A stretch of DNA of 64,000 nucleotides from JAUIAS01 sp030425395 (GTDB lineage: Bacteria > Pseudomonadota > Alphaproteobacteria > Rhodobacterales > Rhodobacteraceae): contig CP121336.1 of NCBI GenBank assembly GCA_043553855.1, forward strand, positions 2,852,001-2,916,000. The letters run 5' to 3'. Of the stretch, positions 1 to 8,172 are shown in pieces (the stretch's first letter is position 1; the number at the start of each line of letters is the position of its first letter). Below the pieces are notes generated by a model. It saw only the letters and a program-made list of their open reading frames with translations, searched no databases and had not been told where the DNA came from. The translations under genes were made by a program, and so were the position numbers.

Positions 1-904
1 CCATGATGCCATCGCCCATCCGATGATCCACACCGGCATTGTGGTCATTGATCAGCTTGCCCATTTCTTCGTGATAGGACTGGAGCACCTCTATGGTTTC
101 CTCCGGTTCGGCGGTTTCGCAAAATGCGGTAAATCCGCGGATGTCGCAAAACAGCACCCCCAGCAGGGATCGGTGGCTGGACAGGATCGCCTCGGAGCCT
201 TGGCTTACCACTGTATCGGCGACGGCGGGGGGCAAGAAATGCTTGAGCTTGCCCATGCGTTCCAATTCGTTGACCTGATCCGCGACGCGGTTTTCAAGCT
301 CGGCGTTCAAGTGTTCAAGGGCTTTGAACTGGCGCACATTTTCGATGGCGATGACGGCCTGCATGGCAAAGGCTTCGACAAGGGCAATGTGGTCCTGTTC
401 AAACGGGTCGACCTCTTGCCGGAACAGGGTGATGGTGCCAATTGCGGAACCGTTCTGCATCAGCGGCACAAACAGAACGCTGCGGATGTTCATCGCGTCC
501 ACCATCGCGCGCACCACGGGGGATCCGTTGCGATAGAGGTCGCTGTCGCCCATATCCTCGAACTGGATCAGCTTGCCCTCGATGATCGACCGGGCGGCAT
601 AGGAGGTGTCGGCCTCGACCGGCATCTGGTTGGTTTCAAACATCCGGATCGTTCCTTCGGGCACGTTCCGATGTGCAACGATCCGCTGGAACGCGTCATT
701 CGGGGTCGCAAGGATCAGGCCGGACATCGGCGCGCGGCACAGACGCTGTGCGTTTTCGACGATGGCCTCGAAAACCGGTCTTTCATCATCGCGGCTTGCG
801 CTGATGACATCCAGAAGCTTCTGGGTTGCGGCTTCGCGCTCCCGCATATGCGCCAGATGTTCATCTGGATCGCGCGTTGCGGGGGATGTCTTGTCTGGCC
901 TCAT
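1..904 (-). CDS. GAF-domain adenylate/guanylate cyclase (3' end outside window)
   Basis: I translated the minus strand from an ATG at 904. About 301 codons lie inside the window and the reading frame runs off the left edge. Residues ~25-185 look like a GAF sensor domain. A short coiled-coil-like linker follows (residues ~190-215, ending MGKLKHFLPP). After it begins a class III nucleotide cyclase domain with the typical LLGVLFCDIRGFTAFCE start, in which the metal-binding Asp is D in FCDIRGF, and later DHRMGDGIM. It is predicted to be a cytoplasmic cyclase whose output is set by a small ligand in the GAF domain. The substrate (ATP or GTP) cannot be told because the specificity residues are outside the window. 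It is divergent from folB. Confidence 0.85.
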   Translation of the reverse strand, partial: MRPDKTSPATRDPDEHLAHMREREAATQKLLDVISASRDDERPVFEAIVENAQRLCRAPMSGLILATPNDAFQRIVAHRNVPEGTIRMFETNQMPVEADTSYAARSIIEGKLIQFEDMGDSDLYRNGSPVVRAMVDAMNIRSVLFVPLMQNGSAIGTITLFRQEVDPFEQDHIALVEAFAMQAVIAIENVRQFKALEHLNAELENRVADQVNELERMGKLKHFLPPAVADTVVSQGSEAILSSHRSLLGVLFCDIRGFTAFCETAEPEETIEVLQSYHEEMGKLINDHNAGVDHRMGDGIM

Positions 905-1199
905 GGGCGTCTCTTTCTGCGGTCGGTTTGAACGAAGCTTAGACAAAGCGCGCCACGCTCGCCAGTCCGCGTTCGCGGGGATCGTCCCGCCCTGACCGGG
1001 CGGCGATGGCAAGCGGGTATTGTCCTGCGTCCGTCACGCCGGGGCCCCCGACGCCGCGCGATTTTGTCAGAGCCGGGGCGACGGTTTTGTCCCTGACAGG
1101 ACGTGTGCAAACCTGTAAGGACGCCTGCGACGGCCTAATCTGTGCCTGAATGCCCGATCACGTTGCCCATCAAAGATTGCCCAAAGGGAAGACCCTACC
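905..1199. other. intergenic region between the divergent cyclase and folB genes
   Basis: This 295 bp gap must hold the divergent promoters of the cyclase and folB. I see the folB ribosome binding site (AAAGGGAAG, about 1188-1196) but no convincing -35/-10 pair, repeat or small gene. Confidence 0.4.
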
Positions 1200-2141
1200 A
1201 TGAGTTCCGAAATTCGCCTCGCCTTTGCGCATCCGTCCGAGCGGGCCGAGGCAACCGCGCCCCAAGGTCCGCTGGACCGTATTTCGCTGCGTGACCATAT
1301 TGTCGAGGTCGAGATCGGTGCCTTTCAGGCCGAACGCGGCACGACCCAGCGCGTCTGTTTCAACGTGGTGGTCGAGGTGCAGCCGCTGACCGGACCGATT
1401 GACGACGATGTGGACCGTATCCTGTCCTATGACCGTGTGACCGAGGCGATCGCCTATGAGCTGGCTGCCGAACGGCTGAACCTTTTGGAGACGCTGGCCG
1501 AACGGGTCGCGGAGCGGGTCCTTCTGGAGCCGCAGGCGATGCGGGTTTTTGTGCGGATCGAAAAGCTTGACCGTGGCCCCGGCGCGCTGGGTGTCGAGAT
1601 CGTGCGCGGCAGCAGTCTTGGGCAGGCGGACGATCACGCGCATGAAAGCGCGCCCTCTCAGGACACGCGCCCGCACCCGCGTCTGGTTTTTGTCGGCAAC
1701 GACGCGATTGCCGCGCCGCATCTGTCGGGCTGGATCGACCAGTTGCAGGCAGGGGACCGGCCCGTGATCTTTTGCGTGGGACCGCATGACATGCCCGTGC
1801 CGCGCACCGGCCATGCGATGACCCAGCGCCGGATCGACCTTTTGTCGATTGAACAGAACGCATGGGTGCTTGCGGCGCGGGATCATCGCTGTGTGGTGGT
1901 GGAGACCCGGACCGAACTGGACTGGGCCATGCGCAACGGCCAGATTTGCGTCTGGGCCCCGTCCAAGATCGTGCTGGATGCGGTTGACGGCCCCTCGACT
2001 GAGCCGCGCGATGCCGTGGCGCTGGCGGCGTGGTTCGCGGCCACGTTCGAGGCCGAAGACATGCTGGTGATCGGGGCCGAGCTGCCGCAGGGCGCATCGG
2101 TGCCGCTGCGCGCGGCGGCGGCTGATCAAGAGGGCCTCTGA
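1200..2141 (+). CDS. folB: dihydroneopterin aldolase with an extra C-terminal domain
   Basis: Residues ~20-135 match dihydroneopterin aldolase, which cleaves 7,8-dihydroneopterin to 6-hydroxymethyl-dihydropterin in folate synthesis (ISLRDHIVEVEIGAFQAER, then LSYDRVTEAI and LNLLETLAERVAE). A normal FolB is about 120 residues but this protein has 313. Residues ~155-305 form a second domain (LVFVGNDAIAAPHLSGWI, RPVIFCVG, IDLLSIEQNAWVLAAR, ICVWAPSKIVLDAVDG, DAVALAAWFAATF, DMLVIGAE). Its order of motifs recalls the amino acid kinase fold but without clear catalytic residues. The start is an ATG 4 bp after an AAAGGGAAG site. The next gene, folP, begins 3 bp after the stop, so the two are co-transcribed. 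The aldolase call is firm; the role of the second domain is inference. Confidence 0.88.
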   Translation: MSSEIRLAFAHPSERAEATAPQGPLDRISLRDHIVEVEIGAFQAERGTTQRVCFNVVVEVQPLTGPIDDDVDRILSYDRVTEAIAYELAAERLNLLETLAERVAERVLLEPQAMRVFVRIEKLDRGPGALGVEIVRGSSLGQADDHAHESAPSQDTRPHPRLVFVGNDAIAAPHLSGWIDQLQAGDRPVIFCVGPHDMPVPRTGHAMTQRRIDLLSIEQNAWVLAARDHRCVVVETRTELDWAMRNGQICVWAPSKIVLDAVDGPSTEPRDAVALAAWFAATFEAEDMLVIGAELPQGASVPLRAAAADQEGL

Positions 2142-2144
2142 GCG

Positions 2145-3137
2145 ATGTATGCAAGGCCTTTGGTGCAATCGGGAACGGCGCGCCCCGATGGGGCGGTGCC
2201 GCTGGCGGGGGGACCGTTGTGGTTCACCCATGTCGAGGTTCTGGCGCGCCGCGCGCCGCATCGGGTGGTCGAGGCCGGACAGCTTGCGCCCGAAGTTCTG
2301 AACCGCCTGAGCGCCGCGCGCGCCCCGGTTTGCGGTCTGGATCTGTCGCGCCCGGTTCTGATGGGCATTCTGAACGTCACGCCCGACAGCTTTTCCGATG
2401 GCGGGCAGCATTTCCAAGCCGATGATGCATTGAACAGCGTGGCGCAGATGGTTGCCAACGATGTGGACATTATCGACATCGGCGGGGAATCGACCCGACC
2501 CGGAGCCGAAACCGTCGCTCAGGCCGAGGAAATCCGCCGGACCGCGCCGGTGATCGCGGCCATACGTGCCGCCCATGACACGGTGATCTCGGTCGACACG
2601 CGCAAGGCGGGGGTGGCACGCGCCGCGCTGGATGCGGGGGCGCATATGGTCAATGATGTCTCAGGGTTTACCCATGATGCCGCTTTGGCCCCGGTTTGCG
2701 CACAGGCCGGTGTTCCGGTCTGTGTGATGCATGCTCAGGGTGATCCGGCAACCATGCAGGCCGATCCGCGCTATGACGATGTGCTGCTGGACGTTTACGA
2801 TTTTCTCGCGGCGCGCATCGACGCGCTGGAAGCGGCGGGGATCGCGCGGACCAGCATCGTGGTCGATCCGGGTATCGGGTTTGGCAAGACGCTGGATCAC
2901 AATCTTGCGCTTCTGCGTGGTATTGCGCTGTTCCATGGGCTTGGCTGTCCGATCCTGCTGGGTGTCTCGCGCAAGCGGTTTATCGGCACCATCGGCAATG
3001 CACCGCTTGCCAGCGACCGGGCACCCGGTTCCATCGCGATCGGGCTTGCAGCTTTGGCCCAAGGTGTGCAAATCCTCAGGGTGCACGATACCGGGGCAAC
3101 CGCGCAGGCATTGCGGTTATGGAACGCGGTAAGATAG
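2145..3137 (+). CDS. folP: dihydropteroate synthase
   Basis: This enzyme joins 6-hydroxymethyl-dihydropterin pyrophosphate with p-aminobenzoate to make 7,8-dihydropteroate and is the target of sulfonamides. It shows the family signatures in order: LMGILNVTPDSFSDGG, DIIDIGGESTRPGAE, ISVDTRKAGVARAALDAGAH, MVNDVSGF, DPGIGFGKTLDHNLALL and GVSRKRFIG. At 330 residues it is longer than the usual ~280 because about 65 residues precede the TIM barrel. The start ATG lies 3 bp after folB, and glmM follows at 26 bp, giving folB-folP-glmM. The folP-glmM order is common in bacteria. Confidence 0.96.
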   Translation: MYARPLVQSGTARPDGAVPLAGGPLWFTHVEVLARRAPHRVVEAGQLAPEVLNRLSAARAPVCGLDLSRPVLMGILNVTPDSFSDGGQHFQADDALNSVAQMVANDVDIIDIGGESTRPGAETVAQAEEIRRTAPVIAAIRAAHDTVISVDTRKAGVARAALDAGAHMVNDVSGFTHDAALAPVCAQAGVPVCVMHAQGDPATMQADPRYDDVLLDVYDFLAARIDALEAAGIARTSIVVDPGIGFGKTLDHNLALLRGIALFHGLGCPILLGVSRKRFIGTIGNAPLASDRAPGSIAIGLAALAQGVQILRVHDTGATAQALRLWNAVR

Positions 3138-3163
3138 ATCGGCGTAGTGAGCGGAGGCAGGTT

Positions 3164-4510
3164 ATGCGTAAACTATTTGGGACGGATGGTGTCAGGGGCA
3201 CTGCGAACCTGCATCCGATGACCGCCGACATGGCGCTGCGGATCGGGGCGGCGGTGGGGCGCTATTTCCGTCGCGAGGCCGGTGGCGTGCACCGTGTGGT
3301 GATCGGCAAGGATACACGCCTGTCGGGCTATATGTTCGAAAACGCGTTGACGGCGGGGTTGACCTCGACCGGTATGAACGTGCTGTTGCTGGGGCCGGTT
3401 CCGACCCCTGCGGTCGGATTGATGACACGGTCGATGCGTGCCGATCTGGGAGTGATGATTTCGGCCAGCCACAATCCGGCCTGCGATAACGGGATCAAGT
3501 TCTTTGGCCCTGACGGGTTCAAGCTGTCGGATGCTGCCGAGATTGAGATCGAGCGCCTTGTCGAAGAAGGGGTTGAACCGTCGCAGGCCGTCAATATCGG
3601 ACGGGCCAAGCGGATCGACGATGCGCGGTATCGCTATGGCGAACGGATCAAGTCTTCGCTGCCGCGGAACCTGCGTCTGGACGGGCTCAAGATCGTGATC
3701 GACTGCGCCAACGGCGCGGCGTATCGCGCGGCCCCGGAAATTCTTTGGGAATTGGGGGCGGATGTGATCCCGGTGGGCGTCAGCCCCAACGGCACCAACA
3801 TCAACGAAGGCTGTGGATCGACGCAGCCGCGCACCGCCGCCGAGGCGGTGGTGGCCCATGGTGCGGATATGGGTATCTGTCTGGATGGCGATGCGGACCG
3901 TGTCATCGTGATTGATGAGAACGGCAGCGTGGCGGATGGCGATCAGTTCATGGCGATGCTGGCCACCCGGTGGGCTGCCGAGGATCGCTTGGCCGGTGGG
4001 GCGTTGGTGGCGACGGTGATGTCCAACCTTGGTCTTGAGCGATATCTCGAAAGCCATGATCTCACGCTTGAGCGGACAGCGGTGGGGGATCGCTATGTCG
4101 TGGAACGTATGCGTGCGGGCGGCTTCAACCTTGGGGGTGAACAATCCGGTCACATCGTGATGACAGACCATGCCACGACCGGTGACGGGCTGATGGCGGG
4201 CCTGCAATTCATTGCCGAGATGGTCCGGTCCGGCCAACCGGCCAGCGTGCTGGCCAACCAGTTCGCACCGGTGCCGCAATTGCTGCGCAACGTGCGCTAT
4301 GCCGCTGGGCAGGCACCGCTTGAGATCGACACGGTGCAAGCGGCGATCCGCGATGCCGAAGGGGCGCTCGATGGATTGGGACGGTTGCTGATCCGCAAGT
4401 CCGGCACTGAACCCCTCATCCGGGTGATGGCCGAATGCGAGGACGTGACCCTTCTTGAGCAAGCCGTTGGATCGGTGGTCGACGCGGTAAGCGACGCGGT
4501 TCAGGTCTGA
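3164..4510 (+). CDS. glmM: phosphoglucosamine mutase
   Basis: GlmM converts glucosamine-6-phosphate to glucosamine-1-phosphate for UDP-GlcNAc, and so feeds peptidoglycan and lipopolysaccharide. The 448 residue protein begins MRKLFGTDGVRGTAN. It carries the phosphoserine loop ISASHNP (active Ser ~102), the Mg loop LDGDADRV, the sugar loop GGEQSGH and the phosphate-binding loop RKSGTEPLIRVM. An ATG at 3119 is in frame, but 3164 is preferred because GGAGG lies 6 bp upstream of it and the family N-terminus begins there. The 3119 start would also overlap folP. It is the third gene of the folB-folP-glmM run. Confidence 0.97.
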   Translation: MRKLFGTDGVRGTANLHPMTADMALRIGAAVGRYFRREAGGVHRVVIGKDTRLSGYMFENALTAGLTSTGMNVLLLGPVPTPAVGLMTRSMRADLGVMISASHNPACDNGIKFFGPDGFKLSDAAEIEIERLVEEGVEPSQAVNIGRAKRIDDARYRYGERIKSSLPRNLRLDGLKIVIDCANGAAYRAAPEILWELGADVIPVGVSPNGTNINEGCGSTQPRTAAEAVVAHGADMGICLDGDADRVIVIDENGSVADGDQFMAMLATRWAAEDRLAGGALVATVMSNLGLERYLESHDLTLERTAVGDRYVVERMRAGGFNLGGEQSGHIVMTDHATTGDGLMAGLQFIAEMVRSGQPASVLANQFAPVPQLLRNVRYAAGQAPLEIDTVQAAIRDAEGALDGLGRLLIRKSGTEPLIRVMAECEDVTLLEQAVGSVVDAVSDAVQV

Positions 4511-4587
4511 CAGGAAGAAACCTGCGGGAGGGCGCGGCGGCCCGGCTACCCGGTGGCGGTGGCGCAAGCGATGCGCGGCCTTTGTCG

Positions 4588-5502
4588 TCAGGCGCGGCCA
4601 AAGAGCCTGCGCAGGGCCCCGTATTGGCTCAGCCCGGTTCCCGCGAGGATCAGGATCATTGCCCAAAGAAGAGAGGGCGGCAGAGGTTCGTTCAGAAGCG
4701 CGGCCCCCAGAACGACAGACCACAGCGGAACCTGATAATTGGTCATCGACATAAACACCGGTCCCGCCGTGCGGATCACCAGAACCCGCAGCAAATTGGC
4801 AGCCGCCGTGGGAACCAGCCCCAGAAACGCCAGAATCCACAGGGTGCGCGGATCGGGCAGGGGGGGCGGACCCTCCTGAACCACGGCCAGCGGAATCACC
4901 ATGCAAGCGGCGATCACCAGCAGAACTGTGGACAGGCCGATGGGATCGACGGGCGGCAGGCGCCGCATGAGAATTGACGAAATACCGTAGCAGCTGGCGG
5001 CACCGACGCAGGCCAGCCGTCCGGCCCATTCCAGATCGCTCCCTGTTGTTTCGAAGGCGCGGCCCCCGATCAGCACGCAGACCCCGGCAAAGCCGATGGA
5101 AAACCCGATCAGCCGGCGCGGTGTCATGCGTTCGCCGGGCACGAGGAAATGCGCCAGAGGCAGCACGATCAGCCCGACGCTGGCCATCGACACACCAGCG
5201 AAACCGCCGGTGACGAACTGCTGCCCCCAAGCCAGAAGAGAGAACGGGATTGCGGTGGAAAATGCGCCCACCGCCAGCAGGGCAATGCGGGCGTCCCGCG
5301 ATGGTGGCGTGGTGAACAACCGCCCGCCCATGGCCTGCCAGATCACCACCATGACCAGCGCGGCAAACCCGATGCGGCCACTGGCCAGCCAGAACGGGGT
5401 GATGCCTTCGAGCGCCAGTTCGGTCACAAGAAACGTGCCGCCCCAAGTCAACCCGAGGATGGCCACCATCAGCCAGCTTTTCCAGGATATGTCAGGTGCC
5501 AT
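4588..5502 (-). CDS. EamA-family (DMT) transporter
   Basis: This 304 residue integral membrane protein has about ten predicted helices arranged as two EamA repeats (first starts WLMVAILGLTWGGTFLVTE, second starts ~residue 150, WAGRLACVGAASCYGISSIL). EamA proteins are drug/metabolite transporter family exporters or permeases; the substrate cannot be read from sequence. I chose the ATG at 5502 because the frame upstream of it is charged and unlike the family. The gene converges on glmM and is divergent from a second EamA gene at 5670. Confidence 0.85.
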   Translation of the reverse strand: MAPDISWKSWLMVAILGLTWGGTFLVTELALEGITPFWLASGRIGFAALVMVVIWQAMGGRLFTTPPSRDARIALLAVGAFSTAIPFSLLAWGQQFVTGGFAGVSMASVGLIVLPLAHFLVPGERMTPRRLIGFSIGFAGVCVLIGGRAFETTGSDLEWAGRLACVGAASCYGISSILMRRLPPVDPIGLSTVLLVIAACMVIPLAVVQEGPPPLPDPRTLWILAFLGLVPTAAANLLRVLVIRTAGPVFMSMTNYQVPLWSVVLGAALLNEPLPPSLLWAMILILAGTGLSQYGALRRLFGRA

Positions 5503-5669
5503 GCGGGACTCTCTGGTCGGATATCGGGAACACCCGTGTCTACCACGGCGCAGGGTGATGCAAGAGGTCGTCTGCGGGTCGCGGGCAAATCGCCCTTGTC
5601 TCGTGGCGTCCGGCCCCCTAGAGCTTGGGGCACGGAATTTGCTTAACCCTTTAACGACCGGCCAAACAG

Positions 5670-6563
5670 ATGAGCACCTCGTCACCTTCGCAGTTCACCG
5701 GATATGCCGCCGCCTGGTGCATTGTTTTTGTATGGTCCTTCTGGTTGATCGTCAGCCGGGTGGCCGCTGACAGTGGGCTGACCATCTATGATCTGGCCGC
5801 GATGCGCTATGGGCTGGCGTCTCTGGTGGCGGTGCCGCTGGCGATTTACTACAAACCGTGGCGGGGCCTGAGGCTGATCCAGATCGCGGTGATCTCGTTC
5901 ATCCTCGGTCCGGTGTATATCATCAGCGTCTTTGCCGGGTTTCTGTTTGCACCTGCCGCCCATGGCGGCATTTTCATGAACGGGGTCTTGCCCCTGATCA
6001 GTATCGCGCTGGGCATTGTTCTGTTCGGGGTGCGCCCCGGTGGGCGTCATGTGTTCGGATCGGTGATCATCCTTGTGTCGGCGGGGGTGCTGGCATGGGA
6101 TGGCACGGTGATCAGCAGCCCGCAGGCGTGGATCGGGGACCTGTTGTTCATCCTTGGGGCGGTGTTCTTTTCGTCTTACGTGCTTTTGTCCGAACGTTGG
6201 AAGCTGACGGCGATGCAGGTGATCTTTTGCGGCACGATCGTAAATGCGGTGATCTACCTGCCGATCTGGGCGTTGTGGCTGCCATCGGGGCTGGCCGAGG
6301 CACCGTTGCAGCCGTTGTTGCTTCAGGCGGTGTATCAGGGATTTGTGCCCAACCTGATCGGGCTGATCTTTATCGCCCATGCGTCGCGGACCATCGGCAA
6401 TGGGAATACGTCCTCTATCCTTGCGGCGGTCCCCGGTATTGGCGGGGTTCTGGGGATGCTGATCCTTGGAGAGGATCTGAGCCTGATCAGTGCGCTGGCG
6501 CTGGGCCTGTTGACCGCTGGATTGCTGATCAGCGTGCGCCGCCGGGTGCCTGTGCCGGCGTGA
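5670..6563 (+). CDS. EamA-family (DMT) transporter
   Basis: This 297 residue membrane protein has ten predicted helices in two EamA repeats (YAAAWCIVFVWSFWLIVSR at the N-terminus, WIGDLLFILGAVFFSSYVLL near residue 155). It ends in a short basic tail (SVRRRVPVPA). The family moves small metabolites across the inner membrane; the substrate is unknown. It is divergent from the EamA gene at 4588-5502 across a 167 bp gap, and the two proteins are only distantly alike, so they are not a recent duplication. It is followed by a hairpin repeat array. Confidence 0.85.
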   Translation: MSTSSPSQFTGYAAAWCIVFVWSFWLIVSRVAADSGLTIYDLAAMRYGLASLVAVPLAIYYKPWRGLRLIQIAVISFILGPVYIISVFAGFLFAPAAHGGIFMNGVLPLISIALGIVLFGVRPGGRHVFGSVIILVSAGVLAWDGTVISSPQAWIGDLLFILGAVFFSSYVLLSERWKLTAMQVIFCGTIVNAVIYLPIWALWLPSGLAEAPLQPLLLQAVYQGFVPNLIGLIFIAHASRTIGNGNTSSILAAVPGIGGVLGMLILGEDLSLISALALGLLTAGLLISVRRRVPVPA

Positions 6564-6610
6564 TCTTTTGCTGGATCGGGCGGACTGCATCCCGGAGCAA
6601 GTTGTAGGAT

Positions 6611-6828
6611 GAGCTGCGGGGGCTGTGGCCCTCCGCACCCCGGACGGGGTGCAAATGAATAGAGGCGGGGGGCTCTGCCCCTCCGCACCCCGGACGGGGT
6701 GCAAACGACAAGCGGCGGGGGGCTCTGCCCCTCCGCACCCCGGACGGGGTGCAAACGAAAAGAGGCGGGGGGCTCTGCCCCCCCGCACCCCCCGGGATAT
6801 TTCTAGCAAGAGAAAAAGGCGGGTGGGG
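6611..6828. repeat. tandem 50 bp hairpin repeat plus a 3'-end repeat element
   Basis: Three 50 bp units start at 6611, 6661 and 6711, with a partial fourth at 6761. The best conserved part of each unit is the hairpin GCACCCCGGACGGGGTGC. The array ends in the dispersed element read on the minus strand (CTTTTTCTCTTGCTAGAAAT, then ATCCCGGGG) directly after the stop of the aminotransferase at 6829. A related array is at 63500-63652. Confidence 0.85.
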
Positions 6829-7956
6829 TCAGAGCACCTGGTCGATGACGCGGCGGAGGCGGGTCAGCGTTGCGTCCACGTCGTAGAGTTTGTCCAGGCC
6901 AAAAAGGCCGAGACGGAAGGTGCGGAAATCGTCCGGTTCGTCGCATTGCAGCGGCACGCCTGCCGCGATCTGCATGCCCAGAGCGGCAAATCTGGACCCG
7001 TTCTGGATCGCCGGATCATCGGTGTAGCTGACCACGACGCCGGGGGCACCGAAGCCGTCTGCCGCGACCGAGGTGACGCCTTTTTCGGCAAGCATGGCCC
7101 GGACGCCGTTGCCCAATGCCCATTGCGCCGATTTGAGCCGGTCGAACCCGTAGTCGCGGGTTTCGAGCATGGTGTCGCGGAAAGCGCGCAGCGCGTCCGT
7201 GGGCATGGTGGCGTGGTAGGCGTGCCCGCCGCCCTCGTAGGCTTTCATGATGTCGCGCCATTTCTTGAGGTCGATGGCAAAGCTGTCCGAGGTGGTTTCG
7301 GCAAGCCGCGTCTCGGCCCGATCCGAGAGCATGACGAGACCGGCGCAGGGTTGCGCGCTCCAGCCTTTCTGGGGGGCCGAAATCAGCACGTCGACACCCG
7401 AGGCGCGCATGTCGACCCAGACGCAGCCCGATGCGATGCAATCCAGAACCATCAGTGCGCCGACCTCATGCGCCGCCGCCGCCATCGCCGCGATATAGTC
7501 GTCGGGCAGGATAACGCCCGCGCTGGTTTCCACATGGGGCGCAAAGACGATATCGGGGCGCATGTCGCGGATTGCAGCGGTGACCTCTTCGATCGGTGCG
7601 GGGGCAAACGGGGTCTGGCTTGCATTGCCTGCGCGGCGTGCCTTGAGCACCTGTGTTTCCGCTGTGAGGGACCCGGCTTCGAAAATCTGGCTCCAGCGAT
7701 AGGAGAACCAGCCGTTGCGCACGACCAGAACCTTGGCATCGCGGGCGAACTGGCGGGCGACCGCCTCCATCCCGTAGGTGCCGCCACCGGGGATCACCGC
7801 GACCCCATCCGCGCCGTAAACCTCGCGCAGCATCTCCGAGATATCGCGCATGACCTGCTGGAAGGCCGCGGACATATGATTGAGGGAGCGGTCGGTGAAG
7901 ACCACCGAGAATTCTTCGAGCCCGTTCGGGTCAATGCTATCGAGCAGCGCGGCCAT
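6829..7956 (-). CDS. class V pyridoxal-phosphate aminotransferase
   Basis: This 375 residue protein has the fold type I class V layout: the N-terminal phosphate-binding loop VIPGGGTYGMEAVARQ, the PLP-stacking region FAPHVETSAGVILP, the Asp of MVLDCIASG, and the Schiff-base Lys near residue 197 in SAPQKGWSAQP. The family includes serine-glyoxylate, alanine-glyoxylate and 2-aminoethylphosphonate-type aminotransferases and sulfoacetaldehyde-related enzymes. The exact substrates cannot be decided from sequence alone. It is transcribed alone; the gene upstream on the other side is divergent. Confidence 0.85.
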   Translation of the reverse strand: MAALLDSIDPNGLEEFSVVFTDRSLNHMSAAFQQVMRDISEMLREVYGADGVAVIPGGGTYGMEAVARQFARDAKVLVVRNGWFSYRWSQIFEAGSLTAETQVLKARRAGNASQTPFAPAPIEEVTAAIRDMRPDIVFAPHVETSAGVILPDDYIAAMAAAAHEVGALMVLDCIASGCVWVDMRASGVDVLISAPQKGWSAQPCAGLVMLSDRAETRLAETTSDSFAIDLKKWRDIMKAYEGGGHAYHATMPTDALRAFRDTMLETRDYGFDRLKSAQWALGNGVRAMLAEKGVTSVAADGFGAPGVVVSYTDDPAIQNGSRFAALGMQIAAGVPLQCDEPDDFRTFRLGLFGLDKLYDVDATLTRLRRVIDQVL

Positions 7957-8172
7957 GGTGTTTCCTTTTCACGTGTTTTCCCTTTGCTAGCGCCGGTCGC
8001 GGGCAAAAGCAAAGCCTACTGCGGTATACCGTCGAGAGTGGCCATCTTGGTGGTTTCTAACCTTCCACAGCGACTGAATGTCGGTGCGCTGGCGGGCAAT
8101 ACCTTTGGCCTGTATTTGCGCGCCAACATACACGATAACAAGATTTCAGGTATCCAGCGCTTTGGAGGACAT

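Noticed and set aside
1170..2645. A 491-codon minus-strand ORF over folB and folP
   Set aside because: It is antisense to two well supported folate genes and has no recognisable motifs.
3173..5446. A 757-codon minus-strand ORF over glmM and the EamA gene
   Set aside because: It is antisense to glmM and out of frame with the EamA gene; its Arg/His/Gly-rich composition is typical of shadow frames in GC-rich DNA.
5643..5654. TTAA half sites before the EamA gene at 5670 as a CtrA box
   Set aside because: The half sites are spaced by 4, not 7, so they do not fit the consensus.
6611..6760. The 50 bp tandem units as a possible CRISPR array
   Set aside because: The units are contiguous and nearly identical with no unique spacers, there are no cas genes, and each is a hairpin.
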